Assembly: GCF_022539255.1 (NCBI RefSeq)
Contig: NZ_JAKZBV010000001.1
Coordinates: 2,852,001-2,916,000 of the forward strand
Reading direction: 5' to 3'
Length of the DNA: 64,000 bases
From: Sinomonas terrae
GTDB lineage: Bacteria > Actinomycetota > Actinomycetes > Actinomycetales > Micrococcaceae
In this document: positions 1-8,078 of the stretch, piece by piece
Numbering within the stretch: position 1 is the first letter of the stretch
Layout: each line of letters begins with the position of its first letter
Position numbers and translations under genes: made by a program
Notes under the pieces: model-generated
Databases searched by the model: none
Seen by the model: only the letters and a program-made list of their open reading frames with translations
Told to the model about the DNA's origin: nothing

Positions 1-1191
1 GCCGAGACGGGACATTCGCGAGCCCGTGTCCTCGAGCGCAAGGACGATCCCGCCCGAAAGCTGGCCGACCGCCTTGCGAAGCTCCTCCTCGTTGACCCCG
101 TGCTCGGCCAGCTTCGTGAGCTCGGCGTCCATGAGCGCGAGCACCTGCGGAACCTTGGCGGGCGCGCAGCCCCCGTACAGCCCGAAGTACCCCGCGTCCG
201 CGTAGGCCGAGGCGAAGGAGTAGGTCGAGTAGACGAGCCCGCGCTTCTCGCGGATCTCCTGGAACAGCCGCGATGACATGCCGCCGCCGAGCACCGCGTT
301 CAGGACGCTCATGACGTAGCGGCGACCGTCGGTCGCGGTGATAGAGGGGCAGCCCACGATGACGTTGGCCTGCTCGACCTGACGCTTGACGACGGTGAGG
401 CCCGGGCGGCCGATGATCTCCGCCGCCACGGTTGAACGGCGCGGGACCGGTGCAGCGCCCTCTTCGAGCTGCCAGCCCGCGGACTCGAGTGCCTCGAGAA
501 CGAGCCGGCAGACGACGTCGTGATCCAAGCCGCCCGCGGCCGTCACAACAAGCTCGGACGGACGGTAGTAGCGGCGGTAATGCTCCCAGACGGAGTCACG
601 GGCGACGGCGCGGATCGCCTCAGGCGTCCCGCCGATCGGCCGCCCCAAGGGGTGCTCGCCGAGTACGGAGGCCACGAAATGCTCGTGGGCGACGTCCGTC
701 GGGTCGTCGCCGTCCATCGCGATCTCCTCGAGGATGACGTCGCGCTCCTGTTCGAGCTCATCGGCATCGAGGACGGCGGACGTCACCATGTCGGCGATCA
801 CATCGATCGCCATGGGGAGGTCGGTGTCGAGGACCCGTGCGTAGTAGCACGTGCTCTCCTTGGCGGTGGCCGCATTGGACTCACCACCGACCTCGTCGAA
901 CGCCGAGGCGATCTCGAGCGCGGTCCGGCGATGGGTTCCCTTGAAGAGCAGATGCTCAAGGAAGTGAGTGGAGCCATGCTGGCCCGCAGCTTCGTCGCGG
1001 GAGCCGACCCCGACCCAGAAGCCGATCGATGCCGAGCGCTGGCCCGGCATCGCCTCAGTGAGGACGCGCACGCCTCCGGGCAGGATGGAGCGCCGCACGA
1101 CGGCTCCCCCATCCTGCCCGAAGATCGTGGTCGTCGACGGCGCACCGTCGACCAGCTGCCCGGAGGTCAGCGGCAAGGCAACACTGGCCAT
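1..1191 (-). CDS. M16 family zinc metallopeptidase (pitrilysin type), C-terminus outside window
   Basis: The frame opens with ATG at 1191 and reads without a stop to position 1, so the 3' end is missing (397 codons present). The inverted zinc motif HFLEH lies at about residues 75-79 (His75, Glu78, His79), followed downstream by the helix with ELEQERDVILEEI that usually supplies the third, glutamate ligand. This is the arrangement of M16B processing-peptidase-like enzymes, which degrade or process peptides in the cytoplasm. The start lies 3 nt after the pnp stop, so it is almost certainly co-transcribed and translationally coupled with pnp, a pairing that is standard in actinobacteria. The physiological substrate is unknown. 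Confidence 0.93.
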   Translation of the reverse strand, partial: MASVALPLTSGQLVDGAPSTTTIFGQDGGAVVRRSILPGGVRVLTEAMPGQRSASIGFWVGVGSRDEAAGQHGSTHFLEHLLFKGTHRRTALEIASAFDEVGGESNAATAKESTCYYARVLDTDLPMAIDVIADMVTSAVLDADELEQERDVILEEIAMDGDDPTDVAHEHFVASVLGEHPLGRPIGGTPEAIRAVARDSVWEHYRRYYRPSELVVTAAGGLDHDVVCRLVLEALESAGWQLEEGAAPVPRRSTVAAEIIGRPGLTVVKRQVEQANVIVGCPSITATDGRRYVMSVLNAVLGGGMSSRLFQEIREKRGLVYSTYSFASAYADAGYFGLYGGCAPAKVPQVLALMDAELTKLAEHGVNEEELRKAVGQLSGGIVLALEDTGSRMSRLG

Positions 1192-1194
1192 GGG

Positions 1195-3450
1195 CTAGGC
1201 GTCGGCCGCCTCGGCACTCGCCTGGACGGTCACGGCCTCCTCGTTGGTGGCCTCGTCCTCAGCGATCACCGGGGCGAGCGAGAGCTTGCCCCGATCGTCG
1301 ATCTTCGTGATCTCGACCTGAACCTTCTGGCCGACGGAGACGACGTCCTCGACGTTGTCCACTCGCTTGCCACCGGCGAGCTTGCGCAGCTCGGAGATGT
1401 GCAGGAGGCCGTCCTTGCCCGGCGTGAGCGAGACGAACGCGCCGAACGTCGTCGTCTTCACCACCGTGCCGAGGTACCGCTCGCCCACCTCGGGGAGCTG
1501 CGGGTTCGCGATCGCGTTGATCGCAGAACGCGCCGCCTCCGCCGACGAGCCGTCGGTGGCGCCGATGAGCACGGTGCCGTCGTCCTCGATCGAGATGTCC
1601 GCCCCGGTGTCCTCCTGGATCTGGTTGATCATCTTGCCCTTGGGGCCGATGACCTCGCCGATCTTGTCGACAGGGATCTTGATCGCGATGATGCGCGGCG
1701 CGAACTCGGACAGCTCGTCCGGGCCCTCGATCGCCGCGTTGATCACGGAAAGGATGTGAAGGCGGGCCTCGCGGGCCTGCTTGAGGGCTGCTGCGAGGAC
1801 CGACGCAGGGATGCCGTCGAGCTTCGTGTCGAGCTGGATGGCGGTCACAAACTCGCTGGTGCCGGCGACCTTGAAGTCCATGTCGCCGAACGCGTCCTCG
1901 GCACCGAGGATGTCGGTGAGGGCCGCGTAGCGGGTCTGGCCGTCGACCTCATCCGAGACGAGGCCCATCGCGATGCCAGCGACAGGCGCCTTGAGCGGGA
2001 CGCCGGCGTTGAGCAGCGAGAGCGTCGAGGCGCACACAGAGCCCATCGACGTCGAGCCGTTCGAGCCGAGCGCCTCGGAGACCTGACGGATCGCGTAGGG
2101 GAACTCCTCACGCGACGGGAGGACAGGAACGAGGGCACGCTCGGCGAGGGCACCGTGGCCGATCTCGCGGCGCTTGGGCGAACCCACGCGGCCCGTCTCA
2201 CCGGTCGAATACGGCGGGAAGTTGTAGTTGTGCATGTAGCGCTTGTGCGTCTCGGGCGAGAGCGAGTCGATCTGCTGCTCCATCTTGAGCATGTTGAGCG
2301 TCGTCACGCCGAGGATCTGCGTCTCGCCGCGCTCGAAGATCGCCGAGCCGTGGACCCGCGGGAGGACCTCGACCTCAGCCGTGAGCTGGCGGATGTCAGT
2401 GAGGCCACGGCCGTCGATGCGGACCTGGTCGCGCAGGATCCGCTGGCGCACGACCTTCTTGGTGACCGAGCGGAACGCCGCCGAAAGCTCCTTCTCGCGG
2501 CCCTCGAACTGGCCCGCGAGCTGGTCGATGACCTCGTCCTTGAGCGCGTCCGAGGCCGCCTCGCGCTCCTGCTTGTCGGCGATGCTGAACACCTCGGCGA
2601 GGCGCCCGGCCGCCGCAGACTCGACGGCCTCGTAGACGTCCTGCTCGTAGTCGAGGAAGAGGGGGAACTCGGCCGTCGGCTTCGCCGCACGCTCGGCAAG
2701 GTCCTGCTGGGCCTCGCACAGGGCGCGGATGAACGGCTTGGCAGCCTCGAGGCCCTCGGCAACGATCTCTTCGGTCGGAGCGGTGGCGCCCTCGTTCTTG
2801 ATGAGGTTCCAGGAGTGGTCGGTGGCCTCGGCCTCGACCATCATGATGGCGACGTCGTCACCCGCGATGCGCCCGGCCACGACCATGTCGAACGTCGCGT
2901 TCTCGAGCTGGGAGTGCTTCGGGAATGCGACCCACTGCGCGCCCTCGCCGTCGTGCACGAGCGCGACGCGCACGCCGCCGATCGGGCCGGAGAACGGGAG
3001 GCCGGCGAGCTGCGTCGACATCGAGGCCGCGTTGATCGCGACGACGTCGTAGAGCTCGTCGGGGTCGATCGCGAGGACCGTCACGACAACCTGGACCTCG
3101 TTGCGCAGGCCCTTGACGAATGCCGGGCGGAGCGGGCGGTCCATGAGGCGGCACGCGAGGATGGCGTCCGTCGACGGTCGGCCCTCGCGGCGGAAGAACG
3201 AGCCGGGGATGCGGCCCGCAGCGTACATGCGCTCCTCGACGTCGACCGTCAGCGGGAAGAAGTCGAAGCCCTCGCGCGGGGCCTTGCCGGCCGTCGTCGT
3301 GGAGAGCAGAGCGGTTTCGTCGTCGATGTAGGCCATCGCCGAACCGCCGGCCTGCTTGGCAAGCCGGCCCGTCTCAAAGCGCACGACGCGCTGGCCGAAG
3401 CGGCCGTTGTCGATGACGGCCTCGGCGAACTGGATCTCGGGACCCTCCAT
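1195..3450 (-). CDS. pnp: Polyribonucleotide nucleotidyltransferase (PNPase)
   Basis: Phosphorolytic 3'-5' exoribonuclease of mRNA decay, 751 residues. Two RNase PH-like domains are recognisable (first half starting MEGPEIQFAEAV; second half with LTAEVEVLPRVHGSAIFERG), followed by a KH domain (IGPKGKMINQIQEDTG) and an S1 domain (GTVVKTTTFGAFVSLTPG) near the C-terminus. The ATG at 3450 was chosen because GGAGGTG lies about 9 nt upstream; an in-frame start seven codons earlier lacks a good ribosome site. The gene lies downstream of rpsO and upstream of the M16 peptidase on the same strand. The 230-nt rpsO-pnp spacer carries a long stem-loop (3622-3675), reminiscent of the hairpin that controls pnp in enterobacteria. 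Confidence 0.98.
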   Translation of the reverse strand: MEGPEIQFAEAVIDNGRFGQRVVRFETGRLAKQAGGSAMAYIDDETALLSTTTAGKAPREGFDFFPLTVDVEERMYAAGRIPGSFFRREGRPSTDAILACRLMDRPLRPAFVKGLRNEVQVVVTVLAIDPDELYDVVAINAASMSTQLAGLPFSGPIGGVRVALVHDGEGAQWVAFPKHSQLENATFDMVVAGRIAGDDVAIMMVEAEATDHSWNLIKNEGATAPTEEIVAEGLEAAKPFIRALCEAQQDLAERAAKPTAEFPLFLDYEQDVYEAVESAAAGRLAEVFSIADKQEREAASDALKDEVIDQLAGQFEGREKELSAAFRSVTKKVVRQRILRDQVRIDGRGLTDIRQLTAEVEVLPRVHGSAIFERGETQILGVTTLNMLKMEQQIDSLSPETHKRYMHNYNFPPYSTGETGRVGSPKRREIGHGALAERALVPVLPSREEFPYAIRQVSEALGSNGSTSMGSVCASTLSLLNAGVPLKAPVAGIAMGLVSDEVDGQTRYAALTDILGAEDAFGDMDFKVAGTSEFVTAIQLDTKLDGIPASVLAAALKQAREARLHILSVINAAIEGPDELSEFAPRIIAIKIPVDKIGEVIGPKGKMINQIQEDTGADISIEDDGTVLIGATDGSSAEAARSAINAIANPQLPEVGERYLGTVVKTTTFGAFVSLTPGKDGLLHISELRKLAGGKRVDNVEDVVSVGQKVQVEITKIDDRGKLSLAPVIAEDEATNEEAVTVQASAEAADA

Positions 3451-3621
3451 GGGAGAGCACCTCCGTTTCATTGTTGGCGGAGGCGCGGAACCCGGTCTTC
3501 GATCGAGGCCCTTGGCGCCGCCCGGAGGCCGCCCTCAAAAGCCACTACCGAGGACCGCAGATTGCCGGCGCCTCACGGTGGATTCTCGTACTCGGTGCGT
3601 AAACGCTTGCGTTATGGTGTT

Positions 3622-3675
3622 GCGGCCCGCCGCTTCCCTTGAGAAGAGCTCTTCCCTCGGGGAGAGACGGGCCGC
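3622..3675 (-). promoter_or_regulatory. Stem-loop in the rpsO-pnp spacer
   Basis: GCGGCCCG (3622-3629) pairs with CGGGCCGC (3668-3675). The 38-nt interior contains a second, self-complementary GAAGAGCTCTTC. It begins 8 nt after the rpsO stop and is not followed by a T-run on the transcribed strand. It may act as a processing or attenuation hairpin in the rpsO-pnp transcript rather than as a strong terminator. That role is inferred from the position. Confidence 0.45.
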
Positions 3676-3683
3676 TTCACAGA

Positions 3684-3953
3684 CTACCGGCGCAGGCCGA
3701 GACGCTCGATGAGCGAACGGTAGCGGTCGATGTCGGTGTCGTGCAGGTAGGCGAGCATCCGCTTGCGACGGCCCACGAGCGCGAGCAGGCCGCGCTGGGT
3801 GTGGAAGTCGTGCTTGTGCTGCTTCATGTGCTCAGTCAAGTCCTTGATGCGCTTCGTCAGAACGGCGATCTGGACCTCGGGGGACCCGGTGTCGCCTTCC
3901 TTGGTGGCATATTCCTTGATGATCGCCTGCTTGACGGCGGGATCCAAAGCCAT
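3684..3953 (-). CDS. rpsO: 30S ribosomal protein S15
   Basis: Primary 16S rRNA-binding protein of the small-subunit platform, 89 residues, the normal bacterial length. It begins MALDPAVKQAIIKEY and contains the family stretch GSPEVQIAVLTKRI followed by HKHDFHTQRGLL. The ATG at 3953 has GAGGAG a few bases upstream; longer in-frame openings are not credible. It lies upstream of pnp, as in most bacteria. Confidence 0.98.
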   Translation of the reverse strand: MALDPAVKQAIIKEYATKEGDTGSPEVQIAVLTKRIKDLTEHMKQHKHDFHTQRGLLALVGRRKRMLAYLHDTDIDRYRSLIERLGLRR

Positions 3954-4026
3954 TGGAACTCCTCGTTTCGTGCCGTGCGGCCCGCTGGACGCTGCGTCCC
4001 CGGGGAACACCGGCCTCGTTCTGGAA

Positions 4027-4056
4027 GAAATTCTGCAAGAGAGAAATTCTGCAAGA
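4027..4056. repeat. Two copies of a 14-bp direct repeat upstream of rpsO
   Basis: GAAATTCTGCAAGA occurs at 4027-4040 and again at 4043-4056, a 16-bp period. The copies sit in the AT-richer leader region between rpsO and kynU. A similar 16-bp-period duplication occurs upstream of pyrH (57280-57310). The function is unknown. Confidence 0.8.
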
Positions 4057-4115
4057 ACGGGAGCCAGCGCGGCCCAGGCCGCCACGGACTGCAGCGAGGA
4101 CCACAGAGGATTCTA

Positions 4116-5384
4116 TCAAACGGCGCGCGAGAGCTCTGCCCTCACTGCCTCCACGCCGCGAAGAACTTCCCGGAAGCTCGTGCTGAGCGGCGAGAGTCCG
4201 AGTCGCAGCCCCTGAGGCGCCCTGAAGTCTGGGATGACCCCGCTGCCCCACAGGCGTTGGGTCAGCGCTCGGAACTCGGGATGCTCGAGCGTGACGTGGC
4301 CACCACGACGTTCCGCGTCCCGTGGCGAGGCGAGGCGGACACCGAGCGGCTCGAGGAGTTCTCGGTGGGCGGCGATCGCGAACTCCGTGAGCTTGACCGA
4401 CTTCTCCCGGATCGCCGCGATGCCTACCTCCTCGACGAGTGAGAGCATGCCACGCAGCGGGAGCATCCCGAAGATCGGCGGCGTCCCGCTCACGAACCGC
4501 CGGATGCCCTCGGCAGGCTCATAGCCCGATGCCATCTCGAACGCTTCCCTCCGTCCGAGCCACCCTTGCACGGGCTGGCGGAAGTCTCCCAGGTGCCGCT
4601 TCGCGACGTACGCGAACGCCGGAGAACCGGGGCCCCCGTTGAGGTACTTGTACGTGCAGCCTGCCGCGAAATCAGCTCCCCACTCGTCGAGCGCGACCGG
4701 AACCGACCCCACCGAATGGCACAGGTCCCACACCATGAGGGCGCCCGCGCGATGCGCGAGCTCGGTGATGGCCGAGCCGTCCGCGAGGTAGCCGGAGCGA
4801 TAGGCGACATGGCTGAGGACGACGACGGCGGTCCGCTCCGTGATGGCCTCGGAGGCTTGCGCCGGGGTCACCCCGGAAGACGGGTCAGCTTGGATCCACC
4901 GAAGCGTGAGGTCCCGCTCCGCGGCGATGCCCTCGACGAGGTAGCGGTCCGTGGGGAAGTTGTCCGTATCGGCAACGATCTCCGTCCGCCCGCGCTCCGG
5001 GCCGCCCCCGAGCTCCACCGCCGCCCTGATGAGCTTGTACAGATTGACGGTCGTCGAGTCCGCGATGACCGTCTGGCCGGGCGCGGCACCAAGGCACGCG
5101 GCGCCGAGCCGATCCCCGAGCACGAACGGCTCCGCGAGCCAGCGCTCGTCCCAGCCGCGGATGAGACGCCCGCCCCATTCCTCGTCGATGAAGCGGCGCA
5201 CCTCCTCCGCCGTGCTGCGGAGCGGCCGCCCGAGGGAGTTGCCGTCGAGGTAGGCCACGAGCCCCTCGGACTCGACGAACTGTGCGGCGTAGCGTGCGAG
5301 TGGATCCTCGTCGTCGAGCTCGCCCGCGCGGGTGGCGAGTCCGGAGGCACCGGGAGCAAGGGCACCGTGGGCGAGCCCGCTCAC
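4116..5384 (-). CDS. kynU: Kynureninase
   Basis: PLP-dependent hydrolase of L-kynurenine (to anthranilate and alanine) or 3-hydroxykynurenine, acting in tryptophan catabolism; 422 residues, the usual length. It is a fold-type I aminotransferase-like protein. The PLP-binding lysine is the K of CTYKYLNGGPG at about residue 246, and the aspartate of VWDLCHSVG precedes it. The start at 5384 overlaps the kynA stop by 4 nt, so the two are translationally coupled. No kynurenine formamidase gene is visible in this window, so the middle step must be encoded elsewhere or supplied by a promiscuous hydrolase. Confidence 0.95.
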   Translation of the reverse strand: MSGLAHGALAPGASGLATRAGELDDEDPLARYAAQFVESEGLVAYLDGNSLGRPLRSTAEEVRRFIDEEWGGRLIRGWDERWLAEPFVLGDRLGAACLGAAPGQTVIADSTTVNLYKLIRAAVELGGGPERGRTEIVADTDNFPTDRYLVEGIAAERDLTLRWIQADPSSGVTPAQASEAITERTAVVVLSHVAYRSGYLADGSAITELAHRAGALMVWDLCHSVGSVPVALDEWGADFAAGCTYKYLNGGPGSPAFAYVAKRHLGDFRQPVQGWLGRREAFEMASGYEPAEGIRRFVSGTPPIFGMLPLRGMLSLVEEVGIAAIREKSVKLTEFAIAAHRELLEPLGVRLASPRDAERRGGHVTLEHPEFRALTQRLWGSGVIPDFRAPQGLRLGLSPLSTSFREVLRGVEAVRAELSRAV

Positions 5385-6238
5385 CGCCCGATCTCCGTCC
5401 GCACCGCGAAGAGCTCAGGGAAGAACGTCAGATCGAGGGCCTTGCGCAGGAATCCGACCCCGCTCGAGCCACCCGTGCCGGTCTTCATGCCGATCGTGCG
5501 CTGTACGGTCCTGAGGTGGCGGAAGCGCCAGAGCTGGAAGTTGTCCTCGAGGTCGACGAGCTCCTCGCAGGTTTCGTACGCCGGCCAATGCTGCTCGGCG
5601 TCCTCGTAGATCTCCTTGAACAGCGGCACGAGCGCCGCGGAGAAGGTGTGGGCAACGCGGACGTCCCGTTCCAGGACCTCGGCCGGAACGGCGTAGCCGT
5701 GACGGGACAGGTAGCGGAGGAACTCGTCATACAGGCTCGGCGCTTCGAGGAGCTCCTCAAGCTGTGCACGCATGGCGGGTTCGCCGTCGAACACGGGGAG
5801 CATGCCGGCGTTCTTGTTGCCGAGGATGAATTCGATACACCGGTACTGGCCCGATTGGAAGCCGGACGCGTGGCCGAGGAAACCGCGGAACTGCGCGTAC
5901 TCGTGCGGTGTGAGGGTCGCAAGGACGCTCCACTGCTCGGTGAGGGTCTTCTGGATGTGCTTGACGCGGGCAATCGCCTTGAGCGCAGCGCCGAGGTTGT
6001 CCTCGCGGAGCCACCCGCACGCACTCCGCAGTTCGTGGAGGACGAGCTTGAGCCACAGCTCTGTGGTCTGGTGCTGGATGATGAAGAGGAGTTCGTCGTG
6101 ATGCTCGGGGACGCTCACTGGATGCTGTGCGTTCAGGAGCCTGTCGAGGTCGAGGTAGCCGCTGTACGTCATGCGGCCCGAAAGGTCGCGCACGATGCTG
6201 TCTTCGAGCGCTCGGGTATTAGTTGTGAGATCTGTCAC
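5381..6238 (-). CDS. kynA: Tryptophan 2,3-dioxygenase
   Basis: Haem enzyme that opens the indole ring of L-tryptophan to N-formylkynurenine; 285 residues, typical of bacterial enzymes. The family core is easily seen: MTYSGYLDLDRLL, HHDELLFIIQHQTTELW, and SGFQSGQYRCIEFILGNKN. The initiation codon is a GTG at 6238 that overlaps the ribF stop (GTGA), and its own stop overlaps the kynU start. The gene is therefore tied into a ribF-kynA-kynU transcript. An association of tryptophan catabolism with the riboflavin kinase gene is unusual. Confidence 0.95.
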   Translation of the reverse strand: MTDLTTNTRALEDSIVRDLSGRMTYSGYLDLDRLLNAQHPVSVPEHHDELLFIIQHQTTELWLKLVLHELRSACGWLREDNLGAALKAIARVKHIQKTLTEQWSVLATLTPHEYAQFRGFLGHASGFQSGQYRCIEFILGNKNAGMLPVFDGEPAMRAQLEELLEAPSLYDEFLRYLSRHGYAVPAEVLERDVRVAHTFSAALVPLFKEIYEDAEQHWPAYETCEELVDLEDNFQLWRFRHLRTVQRTIGMKTGTGGSSGVGFLRKALDLTFFPELFAVRTEIGR

Positions 6239-7260
6239 CCAGCAAGCGTAGCGAGAATCCGGCGAGCCTGGTCGACGTCGACCTTCATCTGCTCGACGAG
6301 CGCCTCCGGGCCGCGGTAGGCGACCATGCCGCGAAGCCGTTCGACGAATTCGACGGCCACCCGCTGCCCATACAGGTCGAAGTCCTCGGGCGCCTCGTCG
6401 GGGCGGTCAATCACATGGGCCTCCACCTGACGGGTGACGCCCACAAATGTCGGGTTCGATCCGACGGAGATCGCTGCCGGCCACCGCGTTCCGGCCTCAT
6501 CCACGAGCCACCCGGCGTAGATCCCATCGGCGGGGATGTGCCCGATCGACTCGTGGTCCAGATTCGCTGTCGGGAAGCCGAGCGCCCGACCCCGTGCGGC
6601 TCCGTGGACCACTTTGCCGTGCATCGTGTGCGGACGCCCCAGGATGCCGGCAGCAGTGTGGACGTCGCCGCGGTCGAGGGCCTCGCGGACCCACGTCGAC
6701 GAGCAGCGCCGCTGGGCTCCCTCGTCCTCCGTCAGGGGTCCCGGATCCTTCTCGCGGAACTCCTCGACGACCACGACGTCGAAGCCGTACTGGCGCCCGA
6801 GGTCCTGCATCGTGGACAGGTCGCCCGCGTTCCCCCGCCCGAACCGCACGTCGTGGCCGACTACGACGGCGCTCGTGCGAAGCCCGTCGACGAAGACGTT
6901 GCGCACGAACTCCTCGGGCGTCTGCGCCGCGAACTCGAGCGTGTAGTGAAGCACGAGCACCGCCTCGAGACCGTACCCGGCAAGGGCCGCGATCCTGTCG
7001 TCGATCCCCATGATAAGATCCGGCGCCGTGTCCGGGCGGTGCACCCGGGCGGGATGCGGGTCGAACGTCACCGCGACGGGCTTGCTGCCCGTCTCGCGGG
7101 CGGTGTGAACGAGCGCGGCAAGGACCTGCTGGTGCCCCCGGTGCACGCCGTCGAAGTTGCCGATGGTGACGGCGGCCCGCCCGAAATCGTCGGGGACCTC
7201 GTCCAGCCCGCGCCAGATCTGCACCGTGTTCCTCGCCTCCGTCCTCGCCTCGTCGCCCAT
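6235..7260 (-). CDS. ribF: Bifunctional riboflavin kinase / FAD synthetase
   Basis: Makes FMN and FAD from riboflavin; 341 residues. The N-terminal FMN adenylyltransferase domain shows VTIGNFDGVHRGHQQVL (nucleotidyltransferase HxGH-type signature) at about residues 30-46. The C-terminal riboflavin kinase domain shows RGRALGFPTANL and the later VEFVERLRGM. It lies downstream of truB, the usual actinobacterial position, here with two small membrane protein genes in between. Its stop overlaps the GTG of kynA by 4 nt. Confidence 0.97.
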   Translation of the reverse strand: MGDEARTEARNTVQIWRGLDEVPDDFGRAAVTIGNFDGVHRGHQQVLAALVHTARETGSKPVAVTFDPHPARVHRPDTAPDLIMGIDDRIAALAGYGLEAVLVLHYTLEFAAQTPEEFVRNVFVDGLRTSAVVVGHDVRFGRGNAGDLSTMQDLGRQYGFDVVVVEEFREKDPGPLTEDEGAQRRCSSTWVREALDRGDVHTAAGILGRPHTMHGKVVHGAARGRALGFPTANLDHESIGHIPADGIYAGWLVDEAGTRWPAAISVGSNPTFVGVTRQVEAHVIDRPDEAPEDFDLYGQRVAVEFVERLRGMVAYRGPEALVEQMKVDVDQARRILATLAG

Positions 7261-7277
7261 GTCTCGCGAGCCTTACA

Positions 7278-7709
7278 CTACCGGCTCGCACTCCCCCGCC
7301 GGGGCCGGTTGGTCCAAAGCCAGGTGAGGCCGACGAACGGCAGGATGAGGGGGACGAAGCCATAGCCCTTTCCGTACACGCTCCAGACCGTGTCCTGCTG
7401 GAAGTCCTGGGGCGCGAGGAGGCTCACGGTCCCGACGACGAGCACGCCCAGCAGTTCAACGAGCACGGCGCCGCAGGTGACGTACCAGCTCGTCACGCCC
7501 TTCTTCGCCATCGCGACGGTGGCGACGATGTAGACGACGGCAGCCAGAGCGCTCAGGACGTACGCGAGCGGGGCCTCGGAGAACTTCGTCGCAATCTGGA
7601 AGCCCGCACGCGCGGTCGCGGAAAGGGCGAAGACGCCGTAGATCGCCACGATGATCCGGCCAAGGCCCTTGCTGCGGGTACTGGGTGAGTGCTCGGTGGT
7701 CTCAGACAC
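7278..7709 (-). CDS. Four-helix membrane protein of unknown function
   Basis: 143 residues starting with GTG. About four hydrophobic segments are visible, around residues 20-35, 48-67, 75-100 and 120-135, with a positively charged C-terminal tail (NRPRRGSASR). No catalytic motif is recognised. It lies 17 nt upstream of ribF and 3 nt after the preceding membrane gene, so it belongs to the truB-ribF operon. Together with that gene it may form a small two-component membrane unit, but this is only an inference from adjacency and similar size. Confidence 0.8.
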   Translation of the reverse strand: MSETTEHSPSTRSKGLGRIIVAIYGVFALSATARAGFQIATKFSEAPLAYVLSALAAVVYIVATVAMAKKGVTSWYVTCGAVLVELLGVLVVGTVSLLAPQDFQQDTVWSVYGKGYGFVPLILPFVGLTWLWTNRPRRGSASR

Positions 7710-7712
7710 GGC

Positions 7713-8078
7713 TCAGAAAGCTCCATTCCAGATCTGTTCCATGCGGAACAGCATGACGAATACGGTAATCGGCACGGCGGCCAGGACGAGATTGCTCCAG
7801 CGCGTCTTGTCGAGGATCGCCCACCAGAACGCCGCGATGGGCAGGATGAAAGCGGTGATGAGGTAGCCCCAGAATTCCCATGGCTCGCCCCTGATGGCCT
7901 CGCCCGCAGCCTGCCGCACGCCGGAGGCCACACCGAAGACGACGAGGAAGAGCTCGACGGCGGCCACCGAGATGATCGCCGCGTCCCCGGGGTAGCGCTT
8001 GGTGGCGGTCGCGATGATGCAGATGGCGGCCGAGACGGCGCAGATCGCCGTCCCGATCCAGAAGAACGGGTCAGTCAC
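7713..8078 (-). CDS. Small four-helix membrane protein of unknown function
   Basis: 121 residues, read from a GTG at 8078 that overlaps the truB stop as GTGA. The protein begins VTDPFFWIGTAICAV and has about four transmembrane stretches, with the last soluble part MEQIWNGAF. A much longer in-frame opening exists but would run antisense-like through truB, so it was rejected. The family is not recognised. Coupling to truB and to the next membrane gene suggests co-expression with the translation-factor operon. Confidence 0.8.
   Translation of the reverse strand: MTDPFFWIGTAICAVSAAICIIATATKRYPGDAAIISVAAVELFLVVFGVASGVRQAAGEAIRGEPWEFWGYLITAFILPIAAFWWAILDKTRWSNLVLAAVPITVFVMLFRMEQIWNGAF

Noticed and set aside
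520..3642. Plus-strand frame of more than 1,000 codons
   Set aside because: It is antisense to pnp and the M16 peptidase. Its Arg/Asp/Leu-rich product reflects high-GC codon bias of the real genes, with no recognisable domain.
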